Below are positions 8,160 through 16,084 of a stretch of 64,000 nucleotides of DNA, piece by piece; position 1 is the stretch's first letter; each line of letters begins with the position of its first letter. Location of the stretch: assembly GCF_026847645.1 (NCBI RefSeq), contig NZ_JAPSMC010000006.1, forward strand, positions 1 through 64,000. Reading direction: 5' to 3'. Below the pieces are notes generated by a model. That model was not told where the DNA came from, ran no database searches, and was given only the letters and a program-made list of their open reading frames with translations. The DNA comes from Anoxybacillus sp. J5B_2022. GTDB taxonomy: Bacteria > Bacillota > Bacilli > Bacillales > Anoxybacillaceae. Position numbers and translations under genes: made by a program.

Positions 8160-8919
8160 CGCACTGCTTCCTCCGACGAATCGTAATTAAGTTTGTTTCT
8201 GCTGGAACGCCGAAGCGAAGCGGCACGTTCGTCGTTCCGTAGCCATTGCTAATCAACACCGTTGTGCCATTCACTTGTTTTACGCCGCCTTTTTCATATA
8301 ACCCGAAGCGCCCGAGACGAATTTGTCCGCCGTGCGTATGGCCGCTCAACACAAGAGAAATCCGGTGCTCTGGCCGAATCATTCGGACAATGGCCGGATT
8401 ATGGCAAACGACAATACGAAACGCTGCTTCATCTATATCCGATAACGCCAAATCCAAGCGGGCGCGCCGTTTGCTAATATCATCGACGCCGATCAATGCT
8501 ACTTTTTCGCCGGTTTCCGATTCAAACATCGCCACACTATTATCTAATACGCGAACCCCTTCCTGCCATAACAGCGCATCGAGCTCACGGTAGTCCGCCT
8601 CATAATCGTTATTTCCCCAGACAAAATAGACGGGGCCGATTTGCTTTAACCGGCGAATATTTTCTTTTACGCGCGCAAACGGAACGCCTTTTTCCATTAA
8701 ATCCCCGCCAATCACGACGAGGTCTGCGGTTCCTTTGAGGCGCTCGATCATTTTTTCGGATACGCTCCGCCGATGAATATCGGAAATAAAAAAGATGGTC
8801 AACGCCCGAACGCTTTCCGGAAAATCAGGTAATGCCACCTCGACGGAAACGACGCGGTTTCGGTGCGCTTCCCACCACATATAACTAAGCAAACATAATA
8901 AACTAGCCGCAACCCACAT
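8140..8919 (-). CDS. ypbG: Membrane-anchored metallophosphoesterase YpbG
   Basis: The 259-residue protein has a short N-terminal membrane helix (residues 1-15) followed by a calcineurin-type phosphoesterase domain. All metal-binding motifs are visible: SDIH (residues 46-49), GGDLME, GNND, CHNP and SGHTHGGQ. The family (YkuE/YpbG/YaeI type) probably hydrolyses lipid or cell-wall phosphoesters at the membrane; the true substrate is not known. Its Shine-Dalgarno (TAGGAGG) contains the stop codon of the upstream membrane-protein gene, 8 bp away, and its own end overlaps the MerR gene by 20 bp, which indicates translational coupling across the operon. Confidence 0.9.
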   Translation of the reverse strand: MWVAASLLCLLSYMWWEAHRNRVVSVEVALPDFPESVRALTIFFISDIHRRSVSEKMIERLKGTADLVVIGGDLMEKGVPFARVKENIRRLKQIGPVYFVWGNNDYEADYRELDALLWQEGVRVLDNSVAMFESETGEKVALIGVDDISKRRARLDLALSDIDEAAFRIVVCHNPAIVRMIRPEHRISLVLSGHTHGGQIRLGRFGLYEKGGVKQVNGTTVLISNGYGTTNVPLRFGVPAETNLITIRRRKQCDDKREV

Positions 8920-8927
8920 AATGCCTC

Positions 8928-9323
8928 CTACAAAAGCTTTTTATAGCGGCGACTGCCCGCCAAATCTATCGATATGATACCATAGACAACGGAAAAAATG
9001 AAAAATAATAGCGCAAGCCGCGCATTGAGTTGGAATAGCCAGTAAAAGGGAGCGATGAGCGCAAAACTAGCCACCCACTCCCACCAACGAACCGGTTGCC
9101 GAAGCATGAGCCGAATCGATCCCTCCAATAAAGTACGAACGACGGCCGCATTCGCCAAAAACCCTACAAAAAAACAAACCATCGCTAAAAATGAACGGAG
9201 TGGATGGAACGTAAAATCGGTAATAAAATTGACCCACACAAACGGGGTGACTACGGGCGCCCATGCAATCATTAAGTATCCACACACGCTTCCGACAAGC
9301 AGCAAAACGAGCTGGCGACGCAT
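8928..9323 (-). CDS. Small integral membrane protein, function unknown
   Basis: This 131-residue protein has four predicted membrane helices (about 4-24, 41-65, 80-100, 104-122) and a basic C-terminus (SRRYKKLL). I do not recognise a named family. The ATG at 9321-9323 has an excellent Shine-Dalgarno (AAAGGAGGG). It is the first gene of the operon with the phosphoesterase and the MerR-type regulator, so it may work with YpbG in the membrane; that is inference from position only. Confidence 0.75.
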   Translation of the reverse strand: MRRQLVLLLVGSVCGYLMIAWAPVVTPFVWVNFITDFTFHPLRSFLAMVCFFVGFLANAAVVRTLLEGSIRLMLRQPVRWWEWVASFALIAPFYWLFQLNARLALLFFIFSVVYGIISIDLAGSRRYKKLL

Positions 9324-9427
9324 CGAATCCCTCCTTTTCTTTACATGTATTCAACGAAAAAGAAAGGCATGAATCAAAAAAAGAGTCATAAACATAAACT
9401 GAAGTTCGATTGCAAAGGAGGGGTATC

Positions 9428-9655
9428 GTGTTTACGACGCGCAAACAATATGAACCGTACGTTAGCCCGTTTGATCCGTGCGTGCCGATTCACGTCAAAA
9501 CGTACGTCACGCCACCGAATCTTTATATCCCTTTTCAGCCAAGCAATTTGCCGCAATTTCCACTCCACGAAGCATTGAAAAAAGGGACGCTTTGGAAAGT
9601 GTTTTACGACCCGTATTACAGTCCGTATGAAATGAAAAAAGGTGATGGCTCATGA
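9428..9655 (+). CDS. cotJA: Spore coat protein CotJA
   Basis: The 75-residue CotJA is rich in Tyr and Pro (FTTRKQYEPYVSPFDPCVP, DPYYSPYEM) and belongs to the mother-cell-expressed cotJ operon, which encodes inner coat components. The start is GTG at 9428-9430, preceded by AAAGGAGGGG. The stop overlaps the cotJB start (ATGA). A SigE-like -10 element, CATAAACT, lies at 9393-9400; the matching -35 is not clear. Order cotJA-cotJB-cotJC is as in B. subtilis, although in that species the operon lies elsewhere on the chromosome. Confidence 0.9.
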   Translation: MFTTRKQYEPYVSPFDPCVPIHVKTYVTPPNLYIPFQPSNLPQFPLHEALKKGTLWKVFYDPYYSPYEMKKGDGS

Positions 9656-9912
9656 AGCAAATGCCGAAAGAATATTATGAATTACTTGAACAACTGCAGA
9701 TGGTTGATTTTGCGCTAGTCGACTTAACGCTTTATCTTGATACGCACCCGAACGATTATCAAGCAATCCAACAATTTAACCAGCTTGCCCAGCAACGGAA
9801 ACAGTTAAAAAAGCAGTACGAAACGACGTACGGTCCTCTCCAACAATACGGGAACAGTTATTCGAACTACCCTTGGAATTGGAACGAAACGCCGTGGCCA
9901 TGGCAAGTATAA
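9652..9912 (+). CDS. cotJB: Spore coat protein CotJB
   Basis: CotJB has 86 residues. It starts MKQMPKEYYELLEQLQMVDFALVDLTLYLDTHP, the typical CotJB motif, and ends in a Tyr/Trp/Asn-rich tail (YPWNWNETPWPWQV). It starts within the cotJA stop (4-bp overlap), so the two are translationally coupled. It is needed with CotJA and CotJC for their assembly in the spore coat; no enzymatic activity is known. Confidence 0.92.
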   Translation: MKQMPKEYYELLEQLQMVDFALVDLTLYLDTHPNDYQAIQQFNQLAQQRKQLKKQYETTYGPLQQYGNSYSNYPWNWNETPWPWQV

Positions 9913-9930
9913 GATCGGGGAGGAAGCAAC

Positions 9931-10500
9931 ATGTGGATTTATGAAAAAAAACTGCAATATCCGGTGCGCGTCAGCACATGCAATCCGAAGCTAGCGAAAT
10001 ATTTGATCGAGCAGTACGGTGGCGCCGACGGTGAGCTGGCAGCCGCGCTCCGCTACTTAAACCAACGCTATTCAATTCCCGATAAAGTAATTGGGTTGCT
10101 GACGGACATCGGTACGGAAGAGTTCGCCCATTTGGAAATGATTGCAACGATGGTGTATAAGTTGACAAAAGATGCCACTCCTGAACAGCTGAAAGCAGCC
10201 GGATTAGACGCTCATTACGTCAATCACGACAACGCCCTTTTTTATCATAATGCTGGCGGCGTGCCGTTTACGGCAACTTACATTCAGGCAAAAGGCGATC
10301 CGATCGCCGACTTATATGAAGATATCGCTGCCGAAGAAAAGGCGCGCGCGACGTATCAATGGATTATTAATATGAGCGACGATCCTGATTTAAACGACGG
10401 GCTTCGCTTTTTGCGGGAACGGGAAATTATCCATGCGCAACGTTTCCGCGAAGCAGTGGAACTGTTAAAAGAGGAGCGTGACCGAAAAAAAATTTTTTAG
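9931..10500 (+). CDS. cotJC: Manganese-catalase-family spore coat protein CotJC
   Basis: CotJC (189 residues) belongs to the di-manganese catalase family: a four-helix bundle with metal ligands in EELA-type motifs. Visible ones are ADGELAAALRYLNQR (about 30-44), the GTEEFAHLEMIATMV segment near residue 65 and the EEKARATYQ segment near 134, with H and E ligands present. It may remove peroxide at the spore surface or have only a structural role in the coat. The Shine-Dalgarno GGGGAGGAAG is strong. A terminator follows at once. Confidence 0.93.
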   Translation: MWIYEKKLQYPVRVSTCNPKLAKYLIEQYGGADGELAAALRYLNQRYSIPDKVIGLLTDIGTEEFAHLEMIATMVYKLTKDATPEQLKAAGLDAHYVNHDNALFYHNAGGVPFTATYIQAKGDPIADLYEDIAAEEKARATYQWIINMSDDPDLNDGLRFLREREIIHAQRFREAVELLKEERDRKKIF

Positions 10501-10507
10501 GGGGCGG

Positions 10508-10542
10508 AAATAGCTGAATGACGGAGCGCATTCAGCTATTTT
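10508..10542. terminator. Bidirectional terminator between cotJC and ypbF
   Basis: AAATAGCTGAATG (10508-10520) pairs with CATTCAGCTATTT (10529-10541) around an 8-nt loop. T-rich sequence is present on both strands. It serves the convergent cotJ and ypbF transcripts; the ypbF stop (10532-10534) lies inside the right arm. Confidence 0.88.
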
Positions 10543-10978
10543 CATAAAATAAGTTAATATCGTATTCCGTTTTCATGATGGTGAACCATTGATGCCGTTT
10601 ATTCCATTCGTCTTCATTTCGCCATAAATCTGCGCTTTTTTGAATAATTTCGCAACGAAGGGCATGAAATTCCTCCTCCGCTTTGTCGCACTTTTTTTTG
10701 TAAAACAAAATTCCCCAGTACGCCGTCACCAATAGTAGCAAAATAAACATGTGCTCGAATCGACTGAAAAACACCACGATCATCGAAGAAACGGTGGCAT
10801 AAGGAAAAACGATCTTCCAAATGATATAACTGAAAAATGCCATGCATCCGGCGCTCGTCATAACCTGCAGCGCCCTCACCTTTGTTTTCAATTGATCCCA
10901 TTTTTCTTTTTTCTCAATAACTCCAAGCAACATTTGCTTTGTCACTTCATCCGTCAATTCCGAAAGCCACTCATTCAC
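10532..10978 (-). CDS. ypbF: YpbF family membrane protein (DUF2663)
   Basis: This 148-residue protein has two membrane helices (about 38-58 and 70-92) between charged ends (KKEKWDQLKTKVRALQ; KKKCDKAEEEFHALRCEII). Length and position between cotJ or ypbG and ypbE-ypbD-recQ match B. subtilis YpbF, whose function is unknown. The start is GTG at 10976-10978 with AGGAG 10 nt upstream. Confidence 0.85.
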   Translation of the reverse strand: MNEWLSELTDEVTKQMLLGVIEKKEKWDQLKTKVRALQVMTSAGCMAFFSYIIWKIVFPYATVSSMIVVFFSRFEHMFILLLLVTAYWGILFYKKKCDKAEEEFHALRCEIIQKSADLWRNEDEWNKRHQWFTIMKTEYDINLFYENS

Positions 10979-11065
10979 TGCGACCGTTCTCCTTTATGTC
11001 GTCTTTACTTCCACCATATGTACAAGCGCCACCAATTAGAACAAAAAAGAGACGTCGTCGTCCCT

Positions 11066-11728
11066 TTATTTTGTCAAATCGATCAGCGGAATTTGCAATA
11101 CTTGTCCTTTATACAACTGCGCCGTTTCTAAATGATTCCATTTTTTAATAATGTCCATTCCGTCTTTTGTTTCGTAATAATGCATTGCAATGCTAAACAG
11201 CGTTTCATTTTCTTGCACGACGTGGGTAATCACTTGTTGTTCACTGGAAGCCGCATTGGAACGAGAAACCGACATTTGGTTGTCGACTGTTTTCGCCCTC
11301 GAAGCCGTCGCTAGTTCCGATTCCATTTCTGATGATTGCGCCGGAGAAGCGGTTGTTTCCGAAATGTTTTCTCGTGATGGTGCTGAAGACGACGTTGGTT
11401 CCGAGGCGTTTTCTCGTAATGGCGCTGAAGACGGTGTTGGTTTGTTTTCGATATCAATCGGCTCGTAGCTACCATTTTGTTTTACCGGCACGACAGCTGG
11501 TTTGTCGTTCGTGTAATAAATGCCTAAAATGGCGAACGGCAACAAAATAAAAAAGAGTGCCAATAGCCGGATGAGCGGATATTTGATTTTCCATTTCATT
11601 TTCGTTTTTGTTTCTTTTGCTTTATGCACCTCGCTGCGCGGTGGGAGCGATAACACATCCGGCTCTTGCTTGTTCTGACCTTCGATTTGTTTGCGCAGCT
11701 GTTCTGCTTGGTCATGCGTGCGGTTCAC
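11066..11728 (-). CDS. ypbE: LysM-domain membrane protein YpbE
   Basis: The protein has about 220 residues: a cytoplasmic N-terminus, one membrane helix (WKIKYPLIRLLALFFILLPF region), a Ser/Thr/Pro/Glu-rich linker and a C-terminal LysM domain (THVVQENETLFSIAMHYYET) that should bind peptidoglycan outside the cell. The linker contains two tandem 14-residue repeats (DNA 11361-11402 and 11403-11444). A GTG at 11735-11737 overlaps the ypbD stop as GTGA, but GTG at 11726-11728 has GAGGTG 6 nt upstream and is the better start. The order recQ-ypbD-ypbE-ypbF is conserved with B. subtilis; the function is unknown beyond wall binding. Confidence 0.85.
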   Translation of the reverse strand: MNRTHDQAEQLRKQIEGQNKQEPDVLSLPPRSEVHKAKETKTKMKWKIKYPLIRLLALFFILLPFAILGIYYTNDKPAVVPVKQNGSYEPIDIENKPTPSSAPLRENASEPTSSSAPSRENISETTASPAQSSEMESELATASRAKTVDNQMSVSRSNAASSEQQVITHVVQENETLFSIAMHYYETKDGMDIIKKWNHLETAQLYKGQVLQIPLIDLTK

Positions 11729-11733
11729 AATGT

Positions 11734-12324
11734 TCACCTCATTTTTCCTGATGCTTTTCGCAAATAGTCAAGGCGAATGTGGACGGCTAGGACAAAATCA
11801 ATCAGAAAATGGGCAAAAATCGTTACCCAAAGGCTTCCCGTCACATCGTATAAATAACCGAGGAAAAAACTTATCAACACTACCATTGAAAATAAAAACC
11901 ATTTCGTTAAATAGCGAACATGCAAAAGAGCAAAAATAGCACTCGCCACAAATAGCCCGAAATGCGTTTGCAACACGCCGCGAAACAGCCATTCTTCGCT
12001 AAAAGCAATGAAAGCACATAACCAAATAAGATGCGGAAACGAGCGAGTTTGAAATAGTTTTTCGTTAATGCCGCCATCGTCATACCATGATTCCGGCAAA
12101 TAGCGCATCATAAGAAAATCAAGCGCTAGCACAAAAAGCGCCCCGCCGCCCCCGTATAAGACAACTTCTCGAAAATCGAAGCGCCACATCTGCCGAACTG
12201 TTGTCCAATCAAGAAGAAATGCGCCGATGAGGGCGGAAGCGACTAGCAGCAATAACTGCGTAACATATAAATGAAGCAATACTTCCCGGTCGCTCATCGA
12301 TTGGATTTGTTCCCTTTGATCCAT
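11734..12324 (-). CDS. ypbD: CPBP-family intramembrane protease-like protein YpbD
   Basis: This 196-residue multi-pass membrane protein carries the CPBP (Abi) signature: SEEWLFRGVLQ near residue 110, FALLHVRYL near 132 and FAHFLIDFVLA near 170. The Glu-Glu-x-x-x-Arg and His residues are the presumed metal or catalytic site of this Rce1-like family. The ATG at 12322-12324 lies inside recQ (31-bp overlap) and has GAGG 7 nt upstream; a later ATG at 12295-12297 overlaps the recQ stop but lacks a good ribosome site. The substrate is unknown; in B. subtilis it is an uncharacterised neighbour of recQ. Confidence 0.88.
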   Translation of the reverse strand: MDQREQIQSMSDREVLLHLYVTQLLLLVASALIGAFLLDWTTVRQMWRFDFREVVLYGGGGALFVLALDFLMMRYLPESWYDDGGINEKLFQTRSFPHLIWLCAFIAFSEEWLFRGVLQTHFGLFVASAIFALLHVRYLTKWFLFSMVVLISFFLGYLYDVTGSLWVTIFAHFLIDFVLAVHIRLDYLRKASGKMR

Positions 12325-13781
12325 GTGTATTCCTCATTCCGAAAGATTCGTTTCAGCTCTTCTTCCCAGCCGCAAAACGTCCATGCTGGCTCGTCATGCC
12401 GCTTTAAACGGTAGCTTTCAAGTGAAAACGTGCAACGGTCGCAACAGTTTTCTGGCTTGTTAGTCAGCGACTGGTGAAAATACGAAACAATTTGTTCGCG
12501 GCGGCACGATGGCCGAAATAAAAATAAGCGCATTTGTTCCAGTTTCTTTCGCTTCCACTTCCTTCTCCTATCGATTGCCTCTCGCAGATTAGCGACGATT
12601 TCTTCTGCTGTATGCGCGCTAGCTTCTTTTTCGAATAGATATTGCAACAGTCGCCATTGCACATCGCTTATTCCTAACATTGAACGCAGCGCTGATGATC
12701 CATGTTCCACAAACAGCCGAATTTGTTCTTCTGTCGGCAATTCGGCCTCTATAAGCGATTGTACCATGTCTTCATCGCCATGAGTATACAGTAAAATCGC
12801 AAGGCTGTTTTTCCCATCGCGACCAGCTCGTCCGATTTCTTGCACGTATGCTTCCATTTGTCCAGGCAAATGAAAATGGAGGACGTACCGGACGTTTTCC
12901 TTATTCACTCCCATGCCGAATGCGTTCGTGCAACAAACGATTTGTAGCTGATCACATAAAAACTGCTGCTGAACGAGCATGCGCTGTTCCGGATCCATCC
13001 CGCCGTGATAATACGCAACACCTTCCATCCCCTCTGCCTGTAGTTTCCGTGCGAGCGTTTCTGCCCACTGCCGACTCGACACGTAAATGATCCCAGGCCC
13101 TTGTAACGTTTTGGCGTAATAAAGCAACCGCTCTAGTTTTTCGTCTGCTGAAGCCACACATTCCACTTGAATGGCAATATTCTGCCGATCCACCGGATAA
13201 ATGTGCTTGCGAACGTTCGTCAATTGCAACGTTTCAATCACGTCGTTCATTACTTCCGGCGTTGCCGTCGCCGTTAACGCCAAGCAAGGTGGATGACCTA
13301 GTTGCGCACGAATCATGCCTAGTTTGAGAAAATCGGGACGAAAATCAGGCCCCCATTGTGAAATACAGTGCGCTTCATCGACAACAAACAATGCGATAGC
13401 TGCTTTTTTGAGCGCCTGCAACCAAAGCGGAGACTGCAAAATTTCCGGAGAGGCATAAATAAAGCGGAAGTACCGCAAATTCGCTAACGCCGCTTTTTTC
13501 ATCTCATCGGGTAAAAAACTGTTTAATGCGATGACTCGCTTTTCTCCTCGCATTCTCAGCTGTTGCACTTGATCTTCCATGAGCGAAACGAGCGGTGAAA
13601 CAATTAAAACGTTCCCCCCCAAAACGTAGCCAGGTAACTGATAACAAATTGACTTTCCCCCGCCTGTCGGCAACATCGCCAACACATCATATTTTCCGAG
13701 GACATCTTCAATAATTTCTTTTTGTCCTAAACGAAACGTACGGTAGCCGAACGTTTTTTCTAAAAGCTGTTCAAGATGCAC
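12294..13781 (-). CDS. recQ: ATP-dependent DNA helicase RecQ (short form)
   Basis: RecQ unwinds DNA with 3'-5' polarity and helps process stalled forks. The 495-residue protein has the helicase core: FGYRTFRLGQ (motif 0), Walker A MLPTGGGKS (residues 37-45), VVDEAHCISQWG, and QEIGRAGRDG (motif VI). A zinc-binding subdomain follows (RPSCRREQIVSYF ... CCDRC). There is no HRDC domain, as in B. subtilis RecQ/YpbC of 496 residues. The frame extends to 13847, but GTG at 13779-13781 with GGGGAG upstream gives the family's normal N-terminus. It overlaps the end of ypbB by 11 bp, so the pair is coupled. Confidence 0.95.
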   Translation of the reverse strand: MHLEQLLEKTFGYRTFRLGQKEIIEDVLGKYDVLAMLPTGGGKSICYQLPGYVLGGNVLIVSPLVSLMEDQVQQLRMRGEKRVIALNSFLPDEMKKAALANLRYFRFIYASPEILQSPLWLQALKKAAIALFVVDEAHCISQWGPDFRPDFLKLGMIRAQLGHPPCLALTATATPEVMNDVIETLQLTNVRKHIYPVDRQNIAIQVECVASADEKLERLLYYAKTLQGPGIIYVSSRQWAETLARKLQAEGMEGVAYYHGGMDPEQRMLVQQQFLCDQLQIVCCTNAFGMGVNKENVRYVLHFHLPGQMEAYVQEIGRAGRDGKNSLAILLYTHGDEDMVQSLIEAELPTEEQIRLFVEHGSSALRSMLGISDVQWRLLQYLFEKEASAHTAEEIVANLREAIDRRRKWKRKKLEQMRLFLFRPSCRREQIVSYFHQSLTNKPENCCDRCTFSLESYRLKRHDEPAWTFCGWEEELKRIFRNEEYTWIKGNKSNR

Positions 13782-14823
13782 GAAGCTCCCCTGCCTTTGC
13801 CAATACGAGGCGAATTTCAAAATAGCTGACATGATGGCCGACCGCATCGCGAATCTTTTTTAATTGCCTTGTGCCAAGCCGCGTTGCTTCTTTCATAATC
13901 ATGCGCCTCGTTTCTTCCGCAACGAACGGCTCAATCGAAAATTCACGTACGTTAGCGGCAATTTCCACGATATGGTCTTCGATCGTATTCCGCTTTAATT
14001 TTCGGATTCGCGCAATTTCCGCAATCGTTTTTCCTTTCTGCAACCATTCGTACGTTTTTTGCGCGGATAACGTTAACGAAACAGGCTTCACTAAATCTTT
14101 GACAAACTCATGCAAAACAGGGAACAAATGCGACTCACGTTCGATCCTTTTCATCATATAGTGTAGTAGATGCTGAAACATAAGCTGAATGTAAAGCGGG
14201 TCTTTCCGAAAAAATAGCGCAATTTGTTCATTCGTCCAGCCGATTCGTTCAAAGCTTGTCAGTCTTAATGTGAAGATCGTTGCTTCTTCTTCTGGCAGCG
14301 ACGAGCAAAGGGCATGAAGCTCTTGATAAAGCGCCTGTGCCAAGTCGTGGGCCGGTTTCGTTTGTGATAAAAAATATTTCTTCACCCATGCCAATGTTGC
14401 TTCATGTCGGTGAATCGGCGCAAATTTATAGCGATGCACGAGGTTCGACAGCGTCTGCACCGCTAAAGACAACCGATACCAAAAAAGCGTATCGACCGCA
14501 TGATAGAAAGAGCCGTTCAAATGAGCAAAAAAACGGGCGGACGGAAGCCACTGCTCGAGCTCTCTTCTTCCCGCTTCTGTTAACATGTACGATCGTTCAT
14601 CGATCGAAACGATCCATTTTTGCATCAAAAGTTCCTGAGCTGTTTGTTCCAGCTCAAGAAGCGAAATCGTTTTGCATACGCCAAATACGTGCTCTAGCTG
14701 AAACCATTTGCTGTCTTGCAACGTTTGGGCTGATTTTTTCCCAGAAAGCAAGTGGTAGACGGCCGCGAGCGAACGCTCCCCGTTGAAGCGATGCAAGCAA
14801 TATAAAAGCAAATATGGCAGCAA
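13771..14823 (-). CDS. ypbB: RecQ-associated helix-turn-helix protein YpbB
   Basis: The 350-residue YpbB is always found just upstream of recQ in Bacilli. The C-terminal third has a helix-turn-helix module (SLTLSAQKTYEWLQKGKTIAEIARIRKLKRNTIEDHIVEIA, about residues 255-295), the same type found at the C-terminus of longer RecQ proteins in other phyla. YpbB may thus supply DNA binding that the short RecQ lacks; this is inference. The start is TTG at 14821-14823 with AAGGAGG 7 nt upstream. The stop overlaps the recQ start. Confidence 0.88.
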   Translation of the reverse strand: MLPYLLLYCLHRFNGERSLAAVYHLLSGKKSAQTLQDSKWFQLEHVFGVCKTISLLELEQTAQELLMQKWIVSIDERSYMLTEAGRRELEQWLPSARFFAHLNGSFYHAVDTLFWYRLSLAVQTLSNLVHRYKFAPIHRHEATLAWVKKYFLSQTKPAHDLAQALYQELHALCSSLPEEEATIFTLRLTSFERIGWTNEQIALFFRKDPLYIQLMFQHLLHYMMKRIERESHLFPVLHEFVKDLVKPVSLTLSAQKTYEWLQKGKTIAEIARIRKLKRNTIEDHIVEIAANVREFSIEPFVAEETRRMIMKEATRLGTRQLKKIRDAVGHHVSYFEIRLVLAKAGELRAS

Positions 14824-14941
14824 ACGTTTTCCTCCTTTTTTCGCGCATATATATTGATTTTATCAAAAGTTTAAGCGCGTTTAAACTTATACCGAATCGG
14901 AGAAACTATCACCGTGCCGCTATGAAAGCCATTCTCACTTG

Positions 14942-14979
14942 ACTTTTCTATTGAAAAGTTTGTCAAAGCGCTTTATTAT
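14942..14979 (+). promoter_or_regulatory. SigA promoter of fer with overlapping palindrome
   Basis: TTGAAA (14951-14956) and TATTAT (14974-14979) are 17 nt apart. The -35 box lies inside an 18-bp inverted repeat, ACTTTTC-TATT-GAAAAGT (14942-14959), which could be an operator. The fer start codon is 75 bp downstream. Confidence 0.6.
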
Positions 14980-14987
14980 AGGAATAG

Positions 14988-15302
<315 letters not shown>

Positions 15303-15308
15303 GAAAAT

Positions 15309-15337
15309 CCCCCTCTTGTTCTCACAAGAGGGGTTTT
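15309..15337 (+). terminator. Terminator of fer
   Basis: CCCCTCTTGT (15310-15319) pairs with ACAAGAGGGG (15324-15333) around TTCTC, followed by TTTT. It lies just after the fer stop. Confidence 0.92.
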
Positions 15338-15340
15338 ATG

Positions 15341-15370
15341 TTGCTAGCTTTTGTCAACCTATTTTATAAT
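15341..15370 (+). promoter_or_regulatory. SigA-type promoter of ppa
   Basis: TTGCTA (15341-15346) and a perfect TATAAT (15365-15370) are 18 nt apart, 37 bp upstream of the ppa start. Confidence 0.6.
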
Positions 15371-15407
15371 AAAGAAGTATACATATCAGTTAAGGAGGAA
15401 AATGACG

Positions 15408-15911
15408 GTGGCTTTTGAAAACAAAGTGGTAGAAGCGTTTATTGAAATTCCGACAGGAAGCCAAAACAAATACGAATTCGATAAAGAGCGCGGCATTTTC
15501 AAGCTCGACCGTGTGTTATTTTCACCGATGTTTTATCCAGCAGAGTACGGCTATTTAGAAAATACGCTTGCGCTTGACGGCGACCCGCTTGACATTTTAG
15601 TCATCACGACAAATCCGACATTCCCCGGCTGCGTCATCGACACGCGCGTCATCGGTTATTTAAATATGGTCGACAGCGGCGAAGAGGATGCAAAATTGAT
15701 CGGTGTGCCGGTGGAAGATCCTCGCTTCGACGAAATTCGCAGCATCGAAGACCTTCCGCAGCATAAATTAAAAGAAATCGCCCACTTCTTTGAGCGCTAT
15801 AAAGATCTACAAGGCAAGAAAACAGAAATCGGCACATGGGAAGGCCCGGAAGCAGCGGCGAAGCTTATCGACGAGTGCATCGCCCGCTATAATGAAGCAA
15901 AAAATAAATAA
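15408..15911 (+). CDS. ppa: Class I inorganic pyrophosphatase
   Basis: It hydrolyses pyrophosphate to two phosphates in the cytosol, pulling biosynthetic reactions forward. The 167-residue protein has the class I signature (LDGDPLDILVIT), the NKYEFDKERGIFKLDR active-site segment and KEIAHFFERYKDL. It matches the thermophilic Bacillus stearothermophilus type; B. subtilis itself uses an unrelated class II enzyme. An ATG at 15402-15404 is only 3 nt from AGGAGG, so GTG at 15408-15410 (9 nt) is chosen; it also gives the known mature N-terminus AFENK. It is monocistronic. Confidence 0.96.
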   Translation: MAFENKVVEAFIEIPTGSQNKYEFDKERGIFKLDRVLFSPMFYPAEYGYLENTLALDGDPLDILVITTNPTFPGCVIDTRVIGYLNMVDSGEEDAKLIGVPVEDPRFDEIRSIEDLPQHKLKEIAHFFERYKDLQGKKTEIGTWEGPEAAAKLIDECIARYNEAKNK

Positions 15912-15914
15912 CAC

Positions 15915-15951
15915 AAAAAACCAAGTGGACATCTGTTCACTTGGTTTTTTT
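15915..15951 (+). terminator. Terminator of ppa
   Basis: AAAAAACCAAGTG and CACTTGGTTTTTTT form a 13-bp stem with a run of T on the plus strand, directly after the ppa stop. Confidence 0.92.
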
Positions 15952-16012
15952 GACCAAAATCCGAACATTTTTGTTAAAAACGCTTACATTTGTATGACTT
16001 CTTCTGATTTCA

Positions 16013-16041
16013 TTGACAGACGCTAGTTCCTATGATAAATT
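16013..16041 (+). promoter_or_regulatory. SigA promoter of serA
   Basis: A consensus TTGACA (16013-16018) is followed after 17 nt by TAAATT (16036-16041), 43 bp before the serA start. The -35 is perfect, the -10 weak, which fits a regulated gene. Confidence 0.6.
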
Positions 16042-16084
16042 ATCAGAAATTTAAAATTGTTGTTTCAGAAAGGAGTGTATCATC

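Noticed and set aside
8246-8593. Plus-strand ORF of 115 codons
   Set aside because: It lies fully inside ypbG on the opposite strand, has no ribosome site and has biased composition; it is a shadow of the phosphoesterase gene.
14280-14786. Plus-strand ORF of 168 codons
   Set aside because: Antisense to ypbB, whose frame is well supported; no ribosome site and no family resemblance.
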